Of a stretch of 64,000 bases of DNA, positions 36,581 to 46,051 are shown piece by piece (the stretch's first letter is position 1; every line of letters starts with the position of its first letter). Location: the NCBI GenBank assembly GCA_002428985.1, contig DIYL01000015.1, positions 124,001-188,000 of the forward strand, read 5' to 3'. The translations under genes were made by a program, and so were the position numbers. The notes below the pieces were generated by a model. It was not told the origin of the DNA, did no database searches, and saw only the letters and a program-made list of their open reading frames with translations. The stretch comes from Anaerolineales bacterium UBA6055 (GTDB lineage Bacteria; Chloroflexota; Anaerolineae; Aggregatilineales; Phototrophicaceae).

Positions 36581-36671
36581 CTTAAAGTCATTTTGTTATC
36601 ACATTAGAACTTGAAATTTTACGTATTCTAGCGATGATTAGCGTTCTATGTCTCCAGAGTGAGGAGTATGA

Positions 36672-37628
36672 ATGACAAATCCAGCACCAGCTAAATCTAT
36701 TGACTCGCCACCCTTAACTGCCTATGCTGTTATACTTGCAGCGATTGCATCCATGTCATCTGCTGCAATTCTTATTCGGCTGGCATTGGGCGAGGATATG
36801 CCACCAGTCTTAATTGCAGTATCCAGATTGTTTATCGCCACAGTCATTCTTACACCAATCACATTGAATAAATATTGGTCAGACATCAAGAATTTAACAA
36901 GAACAGAATTTATTCTCGCATCTATTTCAGGTATATTTTTAGCCATTCACTTCTTAGCATGGGTATCATCCTTACAATATACAACCGTCCTAGTCAGTGT
37001 CGTTATTGTCACAACAGGCCCTATCTGGGTCGCAATTCTTGAAGTTATTTTTCTACGTATACGACTATCACAACTCGTGATTATCGGTCTCATCGTAGCG
37101 CTAGCAGGTGGCATATTTATTGGATTAAGTGGGCTCGGTGGCAATACAGAATCCACACAATCAGCCGCCGAAGCCGATACAACGATGATAGGGGCATTAC
37201 TGTCATGGGTCGGCGCTGTGGCGGTCGCAGTATACATGCTTATTGGGCGCAAATTACGAGCAACCCTGCCTGTTATACCTTACATCTGGCTAGTCTACGG
37301 GATTTCAACGTTGGCAATGATGCCAATTGTTCTAATTACGTCAACGCCAGTGTTAGGCTTCAGCTTCGAGGGATATCTTGTCTTACTCGCAATGGGACTA
37401 ATTCCCCAGTTGATTGGACACTCATCCCTCAATTATCTATTAGAGTATTTTCCAGCTACTTTTGTAAGTATGTTCACACAACTCGAGCCAATTGGGAGCG
37501 CTATTTTGGCAGTTATCTTCTTTAACGAACTCCCACCCACTCACCAAGTAATCGGAAGTGGAATTATTATTTTCGGCGTATTACTCGCAAGCCGTGGTAA
37601 AGTCACAAATTCAAAAGGGGCATCATAG
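36672..37628 (+). CDS. EamA/DMT-family transporter (first of two)
   Basis: Ten hydrophobic segments arranged as two EamA repeats make this a drug/metabolite transporter, probably an exporter of amino acids or small metabolites. The motif PxxIAVSRLFIATVILTP in the first repeat and GHSSLNYLLEYFPATFVSMFTQLEPIGSAILA in the second are typical. GAGGAG precedes the ATG. A paralogue starts 5 bases after the stop codon. The pair may act as separate proteins or as a heterodimer. Confidence 0.9.
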   Translation: MTNPAPAKSIDSPPLTAYAVILAAIASMSSAAILIRLALGEDMPPVLIAVSRLFIATVILTPITLNKYWSDIKNLTRTEFILASISGIFLAIHFLAWVSSLQYTTVLVSVVIVTTGPIWVAILEVIFLRIRLSQLVIIGLIVALAGGIFIGLSGLGGNTESTQSAAEADTTMIGALLSWVGAVAVAVYMLIGRKLRATLPVIPYIWLVYGISTLAMMPIVLITSTPVLGFSFEGYLVLLAMGLIPQLIGHSSLNYLLEYFPATFVSMFTQLEPIGSAILAVIFFNELPPTHQVIGSGIIIFGVLLASRGKVTNSKGAS

Positions 37629-37633
37629 TCATT

Positions 37634-38560
37634 ATGCGACTTAACTTTGAAGCACCATCAACACCTTTACTGTATTCTCTGGTCTTCGTTGCTGTGTTCG
37701 CATGGTCACTCGGTCCTATTTGTGTGCGTTATGCATTTGAGTACGACATGCCACCAGATGTAATCTCAGCATTACGCATGTTAATTGGAGCTGTCGTATT
37801 TACACCGATTGTCCTATCAAGGTATAAACACGAACTTGTAAGTATTTCCCCACGTCACGCTATCCTCGCGATGATTGCCGGCATGTTTTTTGGACTTAAC
37901 CTCATCGGTATGATCACATCACTAGAGCACATCAGCGTGATGATTAACCAAGTATTGATCGCCACCAATCCAATATGGGTTGCTATTCTTGAAGTAACAG
38001 TATTAAAAGGGCGACTCAACCGAATGATATGGCTCGGTATATTTGTAGCATTCATCGGTGGAGTTGTAATTGCAACTTCGACAACAGGTGCACCAGCGAT
38101 TATCGAAGGCGGGAATGCGCCGCTAGGCGTAGGTTTAGCATTATTTGCAGCATTGATGGCAGCTCTATATTTTGTTATCGGGCGGAGTGTCAGGAGCAGC
38201 GTCTCGCTGGTTCCGTATATATGGATCGTCTATACGAGTGGCTCGGTGTTTACATTCATCATCATATTTTTCAACCAAGTCCCCGTAACAGGATACGATC
38301 CGCAAGGGTATTTTTGGGTATTAGCTCTGGCTATATTGGCGCAAATTATCGGGCATGGCACACTCAACTATGTAGTCAAGTTTTTGCCCCCAACATTACT
38401 CAGTGTGATGGGACAATCTGTACCGATACTCAGTGGCGTATGGGCATTATTGATCTTCGCAGAAGTGCCAACAGTGCTACAAATTCTTGGTGGTATTGTG
38501 ATTTTGATCGGTGTAACGATCGTATTAAACGGGCAGAACCGACTTAAGACGAAAGTGTAA
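37634..38560 (+). CDS. EamA/DMT-family transporter (second of two)
   Basis: This paralogue of the preceding gene has ten predicted helices and the same landmarks (MPPDVISALRMLIGAVVFTP; GHGTLNYVVKFLPPTLLSVMGQSVPILSG). It has no ribosome binding site of its own that stands out, so translational coupling with the first gene is likely. The pair looks like an old tandem duplication. Its last 17 bases overlap the end of the convergent solute-binding protein gene. Confidence 0.9.
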   Translation: MRLNFEAPSTPLLYSLVFVAVFAWSLGPICVRYAFEYDMPPDVISALRMLIGAVVFTPIVLSRYKHELVSISPRHAILAMIAGMFFGLNLIGMITSLEHISVMINQVLIATNPIWVAILEVTVLKGRLNRMIWLGIFVAFIGGVVIATSTTGAPAIIEGGNAPLGVGLALFAALMAALYFVIGRSVRSSVSLVPYIWIVYTSGSVFTFIIIFFNQVPVTGYDPQGYFWVLALAILAQIIGHGTLNYVVKFLPPTLLSVMGQSVPILSGVWALLIFAEVPTVLQILGGIVILIGVTIVLNGQNRLKTKV

Positions 38561-40262
38561 TACCTGCATATTCTGGCGGGCCAGGCCAAATATCAAACAT
38601 AGGCAATTCGTCCGACAATATGAGTGAACTCGATAACCGTTCGAGTGTCCCGTCGACAATCAATTCCTGGATGGTGTAGTCAACCAGAAGTCGAAAATCA
38701 ATATCGTTACGTGGGGTTGCCAGTCCATAATATGATCGACTATACCAACGATCAGTCAAACGCAGGGCATTAGGGTTCGCTTCTAAATGTGGTATTAGCG
38801 AAAGACTATTGGCATATACAACATCTGCGTTGTCTTGTTCTAAGATTGTCAACGCAGCATCAGTCTCGGTCGTTTGATAGAAGTTCACAGTCGCATTGAT
38901 ACTATCTGCCCATTCTTGAGCCCGTTGTCGTGCTGTATCGTCACCAATCATCGTAGCGATCCATTGTCCACGCAATTCGTTGAATCCCTCAATATTGGAA
39001 CGAAATGGCGCCATCAGTCGGTCGCCATGCAACAAATAGGGTGTCGTAAAATCAACTAAATTGGTTAAACGCCAACTCGGTTGAATGCCAACGACAAGGT
39101 CAGCTTGACCAGAGTTGATTAGATCAATCCCCATTTCAGGTGTACTTGGGATAATTTCAGCCGATACGCCCCATCGTCTCGCAATTTCTCCAACAATATT
39201 ACGATTTAGCGCATCTAATCGAATATCACTTTCTGATGGGCTTTCTGGTAAGTTTATTATCCCAGCAACCCGCAACACACCAGACTGAAAAACACGACTT
39301 GTCGCATATTGTGGGGGATATTGAACATCCGTCGGGAATTGAGCTAGCGATGGTGCTTCATCTCCAATACCATCCCAAAGATAAATGATGTCTGAAGGAA
39401 AATCTTGTCCGGGGAAAAATTCGCTAAATAATACTTCTAATTCACCAGAGTTGGTCAAATATTGAATCGTCTGATTTAGTAGATTACGCATATTCGCATC
39501 TTGTCGACGGACTGCCACAGCACGCGGTTCAATCACAACAGGTCTCTCTAAAATACGCACAAGATCAGGTTCATTACGTGAGACCTGTAACAACGCTTGC
39601 TCCTCAGCAATTACCCCATCAATTTCACCCTGCGCTAACGCTACATAAGCACGATCAAGGTTGACATAAAATTGTGTTGTTAGTGGCAATCCTAATTGTT
39701 GACCCCATAATTGGATTGCACCTTCACCCCGTGTCCCAATTACATACCCTAGCGGACGATTAATCATCGTTGTTGGCACTTCAAATTCACTATCGGCTAA
39801 CACCATCATCGACTGTTCGCCCAGCAAGTATGTTTGACTAAACTCAACTAGTCTGTCATTATCGCGATGGTGAATAAATGCAGAAAATACCGCATCCACA
39901 TCCCCACGATTGAGCCGTTCTAAAACATTCTGGCGCGTCACTTGAATGAATTCGATCTCTACATCCCAAGTTTCAGCAATTAGGCGCGCAAATTCTGCAT
40001 CAAAACCACGGACTTGTCCGCGTGTATTTAACTCACCATATGGTGCATCATTAAATAATATCCCAACACGAAAAGTCCCAGATGACTGAATATCTGAGAT
40101 AGCCGACGTCGACAACAATGAATCAGTCTCTGGTGCAGGAATCGTTGGGACAAGCGTTGGCACTGCCAATGTGGGTACAGGCTCACTATTTTGACCTTTA
40201 ATAGGCATGGCAAGAACGATTAATACTATCAGGAAAATAGATGCAGTTGTAATTTGTTTCAT
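38544..40262 (-). CDS. Secreted protein with two tandem solute-binding (SBP family 3) domains
   Basis: A signal peptide (MKQITTASIFLIVLIVLAMP) and a Pro/Thr-rich linker precede two periplasmic-binding domains. The first starts at SGTFRVGILFNDAPYGELN and has GFDAEFARLIAE; the second starts at SGVLRVAGIINLPESPSE and has NRNIVGEIARRWG. Each has the FAD-like SBP_bac_3 order of blocks, including VDFTTPYLLHGD. Such proteins bind amino acids or similar polar ligands. No ABC permease or ATPase is adjacent, and no lipobox is seen. A sensor or scavenging role is possible. Confidence 0.85.
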   Translation of the reverse strand: MKQITTASIFLIVLIVLAMPIKGQNSEPVPTLAVPTLVPTIPAPETDSLLSTSAISDIQSSGTFRVGILFNDAPYGELNTRGQVRGFDAEFARLIAETWDVEIEFIQVTRQNVLERLNRGDVDAVFSAFIHHRDNDRLVEFSQTYLLGEQSMMVLADSEFEVPTTMINRPLGYVIGTRGEGAIQLWGQQLGLPLTTQFYVNLDRAYVALAQGEIDGVIAEEQALLQVSRNEPDLVRILERPVVIEPRAVAVRRQDANMRNLLNQTIQYLTNSGELEVLFSEFFPGQDFPSDIIYLWDGIGDEAPSLAQFPTDVQYPPQYATSRVFQSGVLRVAGIINLPESPSESDIRLDALNRNIVGEIARRWGVSAEIIPSTPEMGIDLINSGQADLVVGIQPSWRLTNLVDFTTPYLLHGDRLMAPFRSNIEGFNELRGQWIATMIGDDTARQRAQEWADSINATVNFYQTTETDAALTILEQDNADVVYANSLSLIPHLEANPNALRLTDRWYSRSYYGLATPRNDIDFRLLVDYTIQELIVDGTLERLSSSLILSDELPMFDIWPGPPEYAGITLSS

Positions 40263-40270
40263 AAGACCTT

Positions 40271-40879
40271 TTATTGATAGAGGTTATTCTGCGCTATATA
40301 CTCTAATACACGATCAGGTACGAGATACCGCACACTTTTATTGTTACGAATTCGCTCAACAACATAAGTCGATGACAGCCACATACTCAACATCGGAACA
40401 TCAACAATATCGACCTTATCCGATAAACCCGGCAGAATGTCATCATGCATGTCTGGTGCAATATCCTCATCGGCACGTTTCATCACAGCCAAGCGACAGT
40501 TCTTATAAAGATCATCGGCACGTTTCCAGGTCGGCAAAGATCTCAGATTATCGCCACCCATCACAAAATAAAGCTGCGCTTCGGGGTGATTTTCCTGAAT
40601 AATATTGACGGTATCGGCTGAATAATGCGGTCCTTCGCGATCAATATCCACGCGTGAAATACTAAAATAGTCATTATCATCTACAGCTAATTGCAACATC
40701 GCCAATCGATGATCAACTTTTAGACGAGTTGTTCCCTTCTTTACTGGATGGTCTGCCACTGGAACAAACAAGATATGATCCATATTCAATGTTTCACGAC
40801 TATACTCAGCTAGGATAAGATGTCCCATCTGTGGAGGGTCGAATGTGCCCCCTAAGATACCCACTCGTTTAAAACTCAC
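40271..40879 (-). CDS. nadD: Nicotinate-nucleotide adenylyltransferase
   Basis: NadD adenylates nicotinate mononucleotide in NAD synthesis. GILGGTFDPPQMGH is the nucleotidyltransferase signature, MGGDNLRSLPTWKR the substrate loop and SST..ERIRNNKSVRYLVPDRVLEYI the C-terminal block. The first residue of the (H/T)xGH motif is Gln here (codon CAG). The length of 202 residues is normal. The GTG start overlaps the obgE stop codon by four bases (GTGA), so translation is coupled; the pairing obg-nadD is common in bacteria. Confidence 0.95.
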   Translation of the reverse strand: MSFKRVGILGGTFDPPQMGHLILAEYSRETLNMDHILFVPVADHPVKKGTTRLKVDHRLAMLQLAVDDNDYFSISRVDIDREGPHYSADTVNIIQENHPEAQLYFVMGGDNLRSLPTWKRADDLYKNCRLAVMKRADEDIAPDMHDDILPGLSDKVDIVDVPMLSMWLSSTYVVERIRNNKSVRYLVPDRVLEYIAQNNLYQ

Positions 40880-42141
40880 TCAGACCATTCCAATTCAAAA
40901 TCACCAATAAAAACAGTATCACCCGGTTTCACACCAGATTTTTCTAGTGCCTCGGATACACCAAGAATTTCTAATGTCTTTTGGAAACGCAATACAGCTT
41001 CTTCGTAGTCCCAATACGTCATCGCAGCAGCCCGCTCAATTCGTTCACCCGTGACATAATAAATACCATCTTCGACCTCAACTTCAAAGACAACATCACT
41101 TTCTTCCAGTTCATAAACTGGGATTTCAACATTTTCTTCGGTTTCAATCTCTGGCAACTTAGCAATTTCCTCAAACACACGTTGAATTAGAGGTTTGATA
41201 TTCTCACGTGTTAGCGCAGAAATCGCCATTGGGTTTACAACACCTCGTTCTTCAAGCTGTTCTTTCAATAGCTCCCAATATTCACGCACATCTGGCATAT
41301 CCATTTTGTTGACAACAACAATTTCAGGGCGTTCAGCTAGTCGTTCGTCATACAGTGCCAGTTCAGTTGTAATCTGGTTATAATCTGCAATCGGATCGTC
41401 TGCTGCGCCATCTAATACATGAATAATCAGACGTGTGCGTTGAACATGGCGTAAAAATGAGTGCCCAAGTCCAACCCCTTGGTGCGCGCCTTCGATTAAC
41501 CCCGGAATATCCGCAAATACGAGATCAAGATCATCATAGATCACTGTCCCCAAGTTAGGCTCAAGTGTTGTAAATGGGTAGTCTGCAATTTTGGGCTTAG
41601 CGTTACTGACAACTGACAACAGTGTAGATTTACCAGCGTTCGGCACACCCACTAACCCAATATCTGCAATCATCTTCAGTTCTAAAGTAATCCAACGTTC
41701 TACGCTGGGTTCGCCTTTTTCTGCAATACGAGGGGCTTGATTTGCGGATGATTTAAAATGTGAATTACCTTTACCACCCCGCCCACCACGAGCAACTGTC
41801 ACTTCAGCACCATCTTTTACCAGATCAGCAATTAACCCACCAGTTTCGGCATCGCGGACAACTGTGCCAATCGGTACACGAACATAAAGCGCATCTGCAT
41901 TCGCACCCGTTTTATTACTAGAGCCACCACTTGAGCCGGGTCTAGCTTTAAAATGTACTTTCTTGCGGAAATAGTATAGGGTATTTAGGTTGCTATCGGC
42001 CTTGAGGATAACATCACCACCGCGCCCCCCATTACCACCAGAGGGACCACCCCGAGGGATATATTTTTCACGACGAAATGCAATAATTCCATCACCACCC
42101 CGACCACTTGCAACAAAAATTTTGGCTTCATCAACCAACAT
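40876..42141 (-). CDS. obgE: GTPase Obg/CgtA
   Basis: Obg is a ribosome-assembly and stress GTPase. The N-terminal glycine-rich Obg fold is seen as GRGGDGIIAFRREKYIPRGGPSGGNGGRGGD. The G domain has GVPNAGKST (P-loop), DIPGLIEGA and NKMD. The C-terminal OCT domain (residues about 345-421) is present: the gene is of the Obg-OCT type with 421 residues. Start ATG 42141 has no strong ribosome binding site. Confidence 0.97.
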   Translation of the reverse strand: MLVDEAKIFVASGRGGDGIIAFRREKYIPRGGPSGGNGGRGGDVILKADSNLNTLYYFRKKVHFKARPGSSGGSSNKTGANADALYVRVPIGTVVRDAETGGLIADLVKDGAEVTVARGGRGGKGNSHFKSSANQAPRIAEKGEPSVERWITLELKMIADIGLVGVPNAGKSTLLSVVSNAKPKIADYPFTTLEPNLGTVIYDDLDLVFADIPGLIEGAHQGVGLGHSFLRHVQRTRLIIHVLDGAADDPIADYNQITTELALYDERLAERPEIVVVNKMDMPDVREYWELLKEQLEERGVVNPMAISALTRENIKPLIQRVFEEIAKLPEIETEENVEIPVYELEESDVVFEVEVEDGIYYVTGERIERAAAMTYWDYEEAVLRFQKTLEILGVSEALEKSGVKPGDTVFIGDFELEWSE

Positions 42142-42238
42142 ATGATATTACAATCTGTCAACTAAACAAAACTAGGTTAGTAGCATACCTGAGATTAACG
42201 AGAGCGTGTAGATGAAACATGCAAACATTTAAGCAATG

Positions 42239-43240
42239 CTAAGAACATGCCATCTCTGCAATGACCTCCGGCATACCCTCCCGATACCATTGCAATGTGC
42301 GTTCTGCACCTACACGAAAATCTGTTGGAGTAAATCCAAGTTCACGAATCGCTTTATCATTCGTAACACGCCAATTATTAAAAATAACACTTTGTAGGTT
42401 GATGGGATAGAAGGGCTCGCGTTTTGTGATATGTGAAATAAGGGTTAAGAGTTGGGAGAAAGGCACAACCACTTGCTTTGGTATCGGGATCTTGGGATAC
42501 CATATACCCGACAATTCTTTGATCGTATCAAATACTTCATTATGGGTCATACAATCACCAACAATGTTATATACTTCGCCAACACGTCCTTTATGTAGGG
42601 ATAACTCGATTGCTTGTGCGACATCCACTGTATAAACTGGAAATGTGACATAATTACCGCCATCTAATTTGACGATAAGACCCCGTAAAGCATCCCGAAA
42701 GAATAGTCGATTAAACGCATAATTTCCTAAAGGCCCATAAAACGCACCGGGGCGTAATATAATTACAGGCACATCATAATCAGTGTGATACGATTGTACA
42801 ATCTGTTCAGCCTGCCATTTGCTCTCTTGATAAGGGTCTTGGGGGTTAACGGGATGATTTTCATCAACAAGTCCGTCTTTATTGGGTGTACCAATCAAGG
42901 CGACAGTAGAAACATGAACAACACGTTCGATACCATATTCACGACTTGCATCCATAATATGTTGTGCGCCATTAACATTAGTATCTTCGAAGTCATACTC
43001 ATCCCCCCAAAAGGCAAACTTCCCCCCTGCATGAACGACATACCGACAGCCTTTGATACTTTCACGCACTAATGCCTTATCACGAATATCGCCTTGTATT
43101 ACTTGTAGATTCGGGTACATATCAAGCCATGGATGACGATGGGGTGTACGTGTTAAGACGCGTAACTCATAACCTTTTCGACAAAGTAACGCAAGTAGAT
43201 GTTTACCAAGAAACCCAGTTCCACCTGTAACAAATATCAT
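42239..43240 (-). CDS. NAD-dependent epimerase/dehydratase (extended SDR)
   Basis: This is an extended short-chain dehydrogenase. TGGTGFLG near the N-terminus is the Rossmann glycine motif, and the catalytic YxxxK is YQESK, preceded by the STVALIG strand carrying the Ser/Thr. ILRPGAFYGP is the typical NAD-sugar/hydroxysteroid type loop. It could act on a nucleotide sugar or a sterol/hopanoid-like alcohol; the sequence does not decide. It ends 97 bases before obgE and is on the same strand. Confidence 0.88.
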   Translation of the reverse strand: MIFVTGGTGFLGKHLLALLCRKGYELRVLTRTPHRHPWLDMYPNLQVIQGDIRDKALVRESIKGCRYVVHAGGKFAFWGDEYDFEDTNVNGAQHIMDASREYGIERVVHVSTVALIGTPNKDGLVDENHPVNPQDPYQESKWQAEQIVQSYHTDYDVPVIILRPGAFYGPLGNYAFNRLFFRDALRGLIVKLDGGNYVTFPVYTVDVAQAIELSLHKGRVGEVYNIVGDCMTHNEVFDTIKELSGIWYPKIPIPKQVVVPFSQLLTLISHITKREPFYPINLQSVIFNNWRVTNDKAIRELGFTPTDFRVGAERTLQWYREGMPEVIAEMACS

Positions 43241-43336
43241 GATGTGTCCAGTTGTATATCGTCAACAAATTTGAATCTACAAACATTGCTTGACTCTAAC
43301 AACAAGTGTGGCAAATAACAAGCTATTACTTTGAGC

Positions 43337-43705
43337 TTATTCTGGTGTCAATGGATTAAGTAGTTTCTCAATTGTTTCTTGTAATTGGCGTATCCCTACA
43401 GGACGCACAAGGGTGGTAACATTATCCAAGTGCGTAATATTTTGATTATTGGCAATAACTAATATCGGTAACGACTGGATATGCACACGCTCACTCAATT
43501 CGCGCAATAACTTAAATGTATGCATATCCGCCAAATTTTGATCGAGAATTAACAAATCAGGATGATGATCTTCTAGTAGATAAATCGTATCCCGTCCATT
43601 AGACGCACGGTGGACTCTCAAGTTCATGTCATCCAATAACTCATAGATCGCAGATTGTTCGTCTTCTTTTGGCATAGACATTACAACAATTTTCTTGTCA
43701 GACAC
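43337..43705 (-). CDS. Degenerate response-regulator receiver domain
   Basis: The 122 residues have the receiver fold pattern, with the phospho-acceptor Asp kept in LLILDQNLADMHTFKLLREL. The acidic pair usually found after the first strand is replaced (VVMSMPKEDE), and the conserved Lys near the end appears as Arg in LVRPVG. Phosphorylation by the normal route may be impaired. No output domain. It lies 94 bases downstream of the AAA ATPase gene on the same strand, so the two could function together; no kinase is adjacent. Confidence 0.75.
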   Translation of the reverse strand: MSDKKIVVMSMPKEDEQSAIYELLDDMNLRVHRASNGRDTIYLLEDHHPDLLILDQNLADMHTFKLLRELSERVHIQSLPILVIANNQNITHLDNVTTLVRPVGIRQLQETIEKLLNPLTPE

Positions 43706-43799
43706 CCGTTACTCCCTCTCGATAACACATAATCACCACATAATCTTCATGATGTGATAAGAAGCTAACACAAACAAATCGTGTCAGCCAAATCAATAC

Positions 43800-45158
43800 T
43801 TAAAGTTCTACAAAATAAGATGAGGCCGCGCGGTCAAGTAGATCTTTCGTCATACGCGGCTCAACACCTAGATAGGATGCTGCATCCTGCAGTTGTGATA
43901 AGATGTCGCGCGGATGAACAAAGCGCAGATCACGGTCATATTTTTGGTACCACTCACGGATTAGATACGCCAATCCACGTTCATCAAATGGCACTTTTTT
44001 GATCTTACACATCAATTCAAACAAGTCGCGAAATTGCTCTAATGTTGGGTTACCAACTTCGATTTTGTACTTAATACGACGCAAGAACGCATCATCAACA
44101 AGATCTCCAGGATCAAGATTCGTTGAGAAAACAATCAACACACGGAATGGAAGCCCTATTTTGCGCCCATTATTGAGTGTCAAGAAATCAACTTTCTTTT
44201 CCAAAGGTACAATCCAGCGATTAAGTAGTTCCAACGGGCTCACTTGTTGCCGACCAAAGTCATCAATCAGGAACAATCCACCAGTTGCTTTTACCTGATA
44301 AGGCGCTTCATAGAATTTACTATTCGGGTCATAAATTAGGTCAAGGCTCTGCATTTCAAGCTCACCACCCACCATAATCATTGGGCGTTTGACACGTACC
44401 CAGCGCGGGTCAGCCATGAGACCTGTACCATATTTCATCGGGGATTGATCTTCCGATAACTCATGATTAATATCATCAAAAATCTGAATGACCTGACCAT
44501 CAACATCCACAGCATATGGGATCCACATATCATCACCCAGAATAAACCGTCCCACTGCCTCGGATAAGGTCGTTTTACCATTCCCTGGAGGGCCATACAA
44601 GAAGATGGAAGTTCCTGAATTCACGGCAGGACCAAGTTGATCTAGCATCTCAACCGATACAATTAGTTTTTCAGTAACCTTCATCATATCTTCGCGATTA
44701 ACAGACAAAGACCGGCGATTTTGAACGTGAGTCGATTCAATGTATTCTTCTAGCGGAACAGGAGCTGCACCGGCATAAGCAGTACGCTCATTCGCCTCTA
44801 GTGCTTTTTGTACACCTTTAGATGAAATGATATAACGATAGGATGCCTCACCTATACCACCACCACCACCAATATCAACCAATTGCTCGTGTTTAAGCCA
44901 CTCAACAATTCCATCAAGTACGCCACCAAATGGAAGTTTTAGACGACTAGCAATTTCGTGGCCATACATATCACCACCGTTATACAGTACTTTCAATATC
45001 AAGTCTGCAATATTCAGTTTGGATAGTCCGGTATCCTCAACACTTTGCAAAGGAGGTGGATTCCAAGGCTCATCTTGTTCAATAACAGTTGCTGAGATTG
45101 GTTCCGGTCTAGATTTTGCCTCTTGTTGAGGTGATATTTTCTTAAGCGATTTAACCAT
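43800..45158 (-). CDS. AAA ATPase with N-terminal winged-helix domain
   Basis: Residues about 45-125 form a winged-helix-like domain (LILKVLYNGGDMYGHEIASRL through YRYIISSKG), with a Gly-rich loop. The AAA module follows: Walker A GPPGNGKT (189-196), Walker B LFLIDDFG, sensor region FSTNLDPGDLVDDAFLRR with the arginine finger. The C-terminal helical lid reads RFVHPRDILSQLQDA. It resembles MoxR-like/AAA regulators seen in many Chloroflexota with unknown targets. It may remodel a protein complex. It is upstream of a degenerate receiver gene. Confidence 0.85.
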   Translation of the reverse strand: MVKSLKKISPQQEAKSRPEPISATVIEQDEPWNPPPLQSVEDTGLSKLNIADLILKVLYNGGDMYGHEIASRLKLPFGGVLDGIVEWLKHEQLVDIGGGGGIGEASYRYIISSKGVQKALEANERTAYAGAAPVPLEEYIESTHVQNRRSLSVNREDMMKVTEKLIVSVEMLDQLGPAVNSGTSIFLYGPPGNGKTTLSEAVGRFILGDDMWIPYAVDVDGQVIQIFDDINHELSEDQSPMKYGTGLMADPRWVRVKRPMIMVGGELEMQSLDLIYDPNSKFYEAPYQVKATGGLFLIDDFGRQQVSPLELLNRWIVPLEKKVDFLTLNNGRKIGLPFRVLIVFSTNLDPGDLVDDAFLRRIKYKIEVGNPTLEQFRDLFELMCKIKKVPFDERGLAYLIREWYQKYDRDLRFVHPRDILSQLQDAASYLGVEPRMTKDLLDRAASSYFVEL

Positions 45159-45374
45159 GTCAATTATTCCCCAGTCTTGTCATTTGAACTTAGATAGAAA
45201 GTCATATATAAAATCATATCATGAAGTTTATTTAACAGCGTTGATACATCTCAATCTTCAAACACAAGACAAACAATTTATACTATGTATATGTGTCATT
45301 ATAGAGTTGCATAACTATTCATACAACTTATTTTAACACATATCGTTACTGGAAACATTTGAGAGGGATTGGAA

Positions 45375-45998
45375 GTGATAGAAAGAATACAGTGGTTAGG
45401 GCATAGTAGTTTTATTATTCAAGGTACCCCATTGATTCATATCGCCCCGTGGCGTGTCACAACAAGCACATTCCATCCCGATGTTATTCTAATTGGGCAC
45501 GATCACTATGACCATTGTTCACAAGCAGATGTAGATAAAATACGTGGTGAAAACACGCAGATTATAGGCAATGAGAGCGTCGCTACAATCATTCCAGACA
45601 CAAAGATTATTCGACCCTGGCAAAGTATTAGTCTTGATAAAGCCAATTTCAAAGCGATTCCAGCATATTCCCCTAACGACTCCCGCCATCCCAAAGCTGA
45701 TAACGGTTTAGGCTTTGTGATTTCAATAGACTATTATGACATTTATTATGTCGGAGATTCACAGATTATCCCAGAAATGAACATGCTACACCCAGATGTT
45801 ATCCTATGCCCTATAGATGGTTATGGTCGCTTATCAGCCGAAGAAGCGATTGAAGTCGTCAATATGCTAAAGCCACGGTGGGTTATTCCATATAATTGGG
45901 GGCAATCAGGAGAAGAAGCAACGCCTCGTGATGCACAAGATTTTAAAGACGCAATCGGGGGAAGAGCAGAGGTTTTGTTACTACCTCTAACCACTTAA
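45375..45998 (+). CDS. Metallo-beta-lactamase fold hydrolase (UlaG-like)
   Basis: The motif GHDHYDHCS supplies His42, His44, Asp46 and His47 for two metal ions. The protein starts IERIQWLGHSSFII, the usual first strands of the UlaG/YcbL type, and has VGDSQIIPE and VIPYNWG later. These proteins are often lactonases or phosphodiesterases; the substrate is unknown. I prefer GTG 45375 over TTG 45369, because GAGGGA lies 6 bases before GTG but touches TTG. It is monocistronic and convergent with clpX. Confidence 0.85.
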   Translation: MIERIQWLGHSSFIIQGTPLIHIAPWRVTTSTFHPDVILIGHDHYDHCSQADVDKIRGENTQIIGNESVATIIPDTKIIRPWQSISLDKANFKAIPAYSPNDSRHPKADNGLGFVISIDYYDIYYVGDSQIIPEMNMLHPDVILCPIDGYGRLSAEEAIEVVNMLKPRWVIPYNWGQSGEEATPRDAQDFKDAIGGRAEVLLLPLTT

Positions 45999-46031
45999 AT
46001 AAAAAATGCCCCAGCAAACTGCTAGAGCATT
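45999..46031 (-). terminator. Intrinsic terminator of the tig-clpP-clpX operon
   Basis: On the minus strand a 12-bp stem (46020-46031 with 46005-46016, two G-U pairs) and a 3-base loop are followed by six T residues. The plus-strand version has two mismatches in the stem, so it works mainly for clpX. Confidence 0.85.
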
Positions 46032-46051
46032 CATCTGATCGTTCTGAAATT

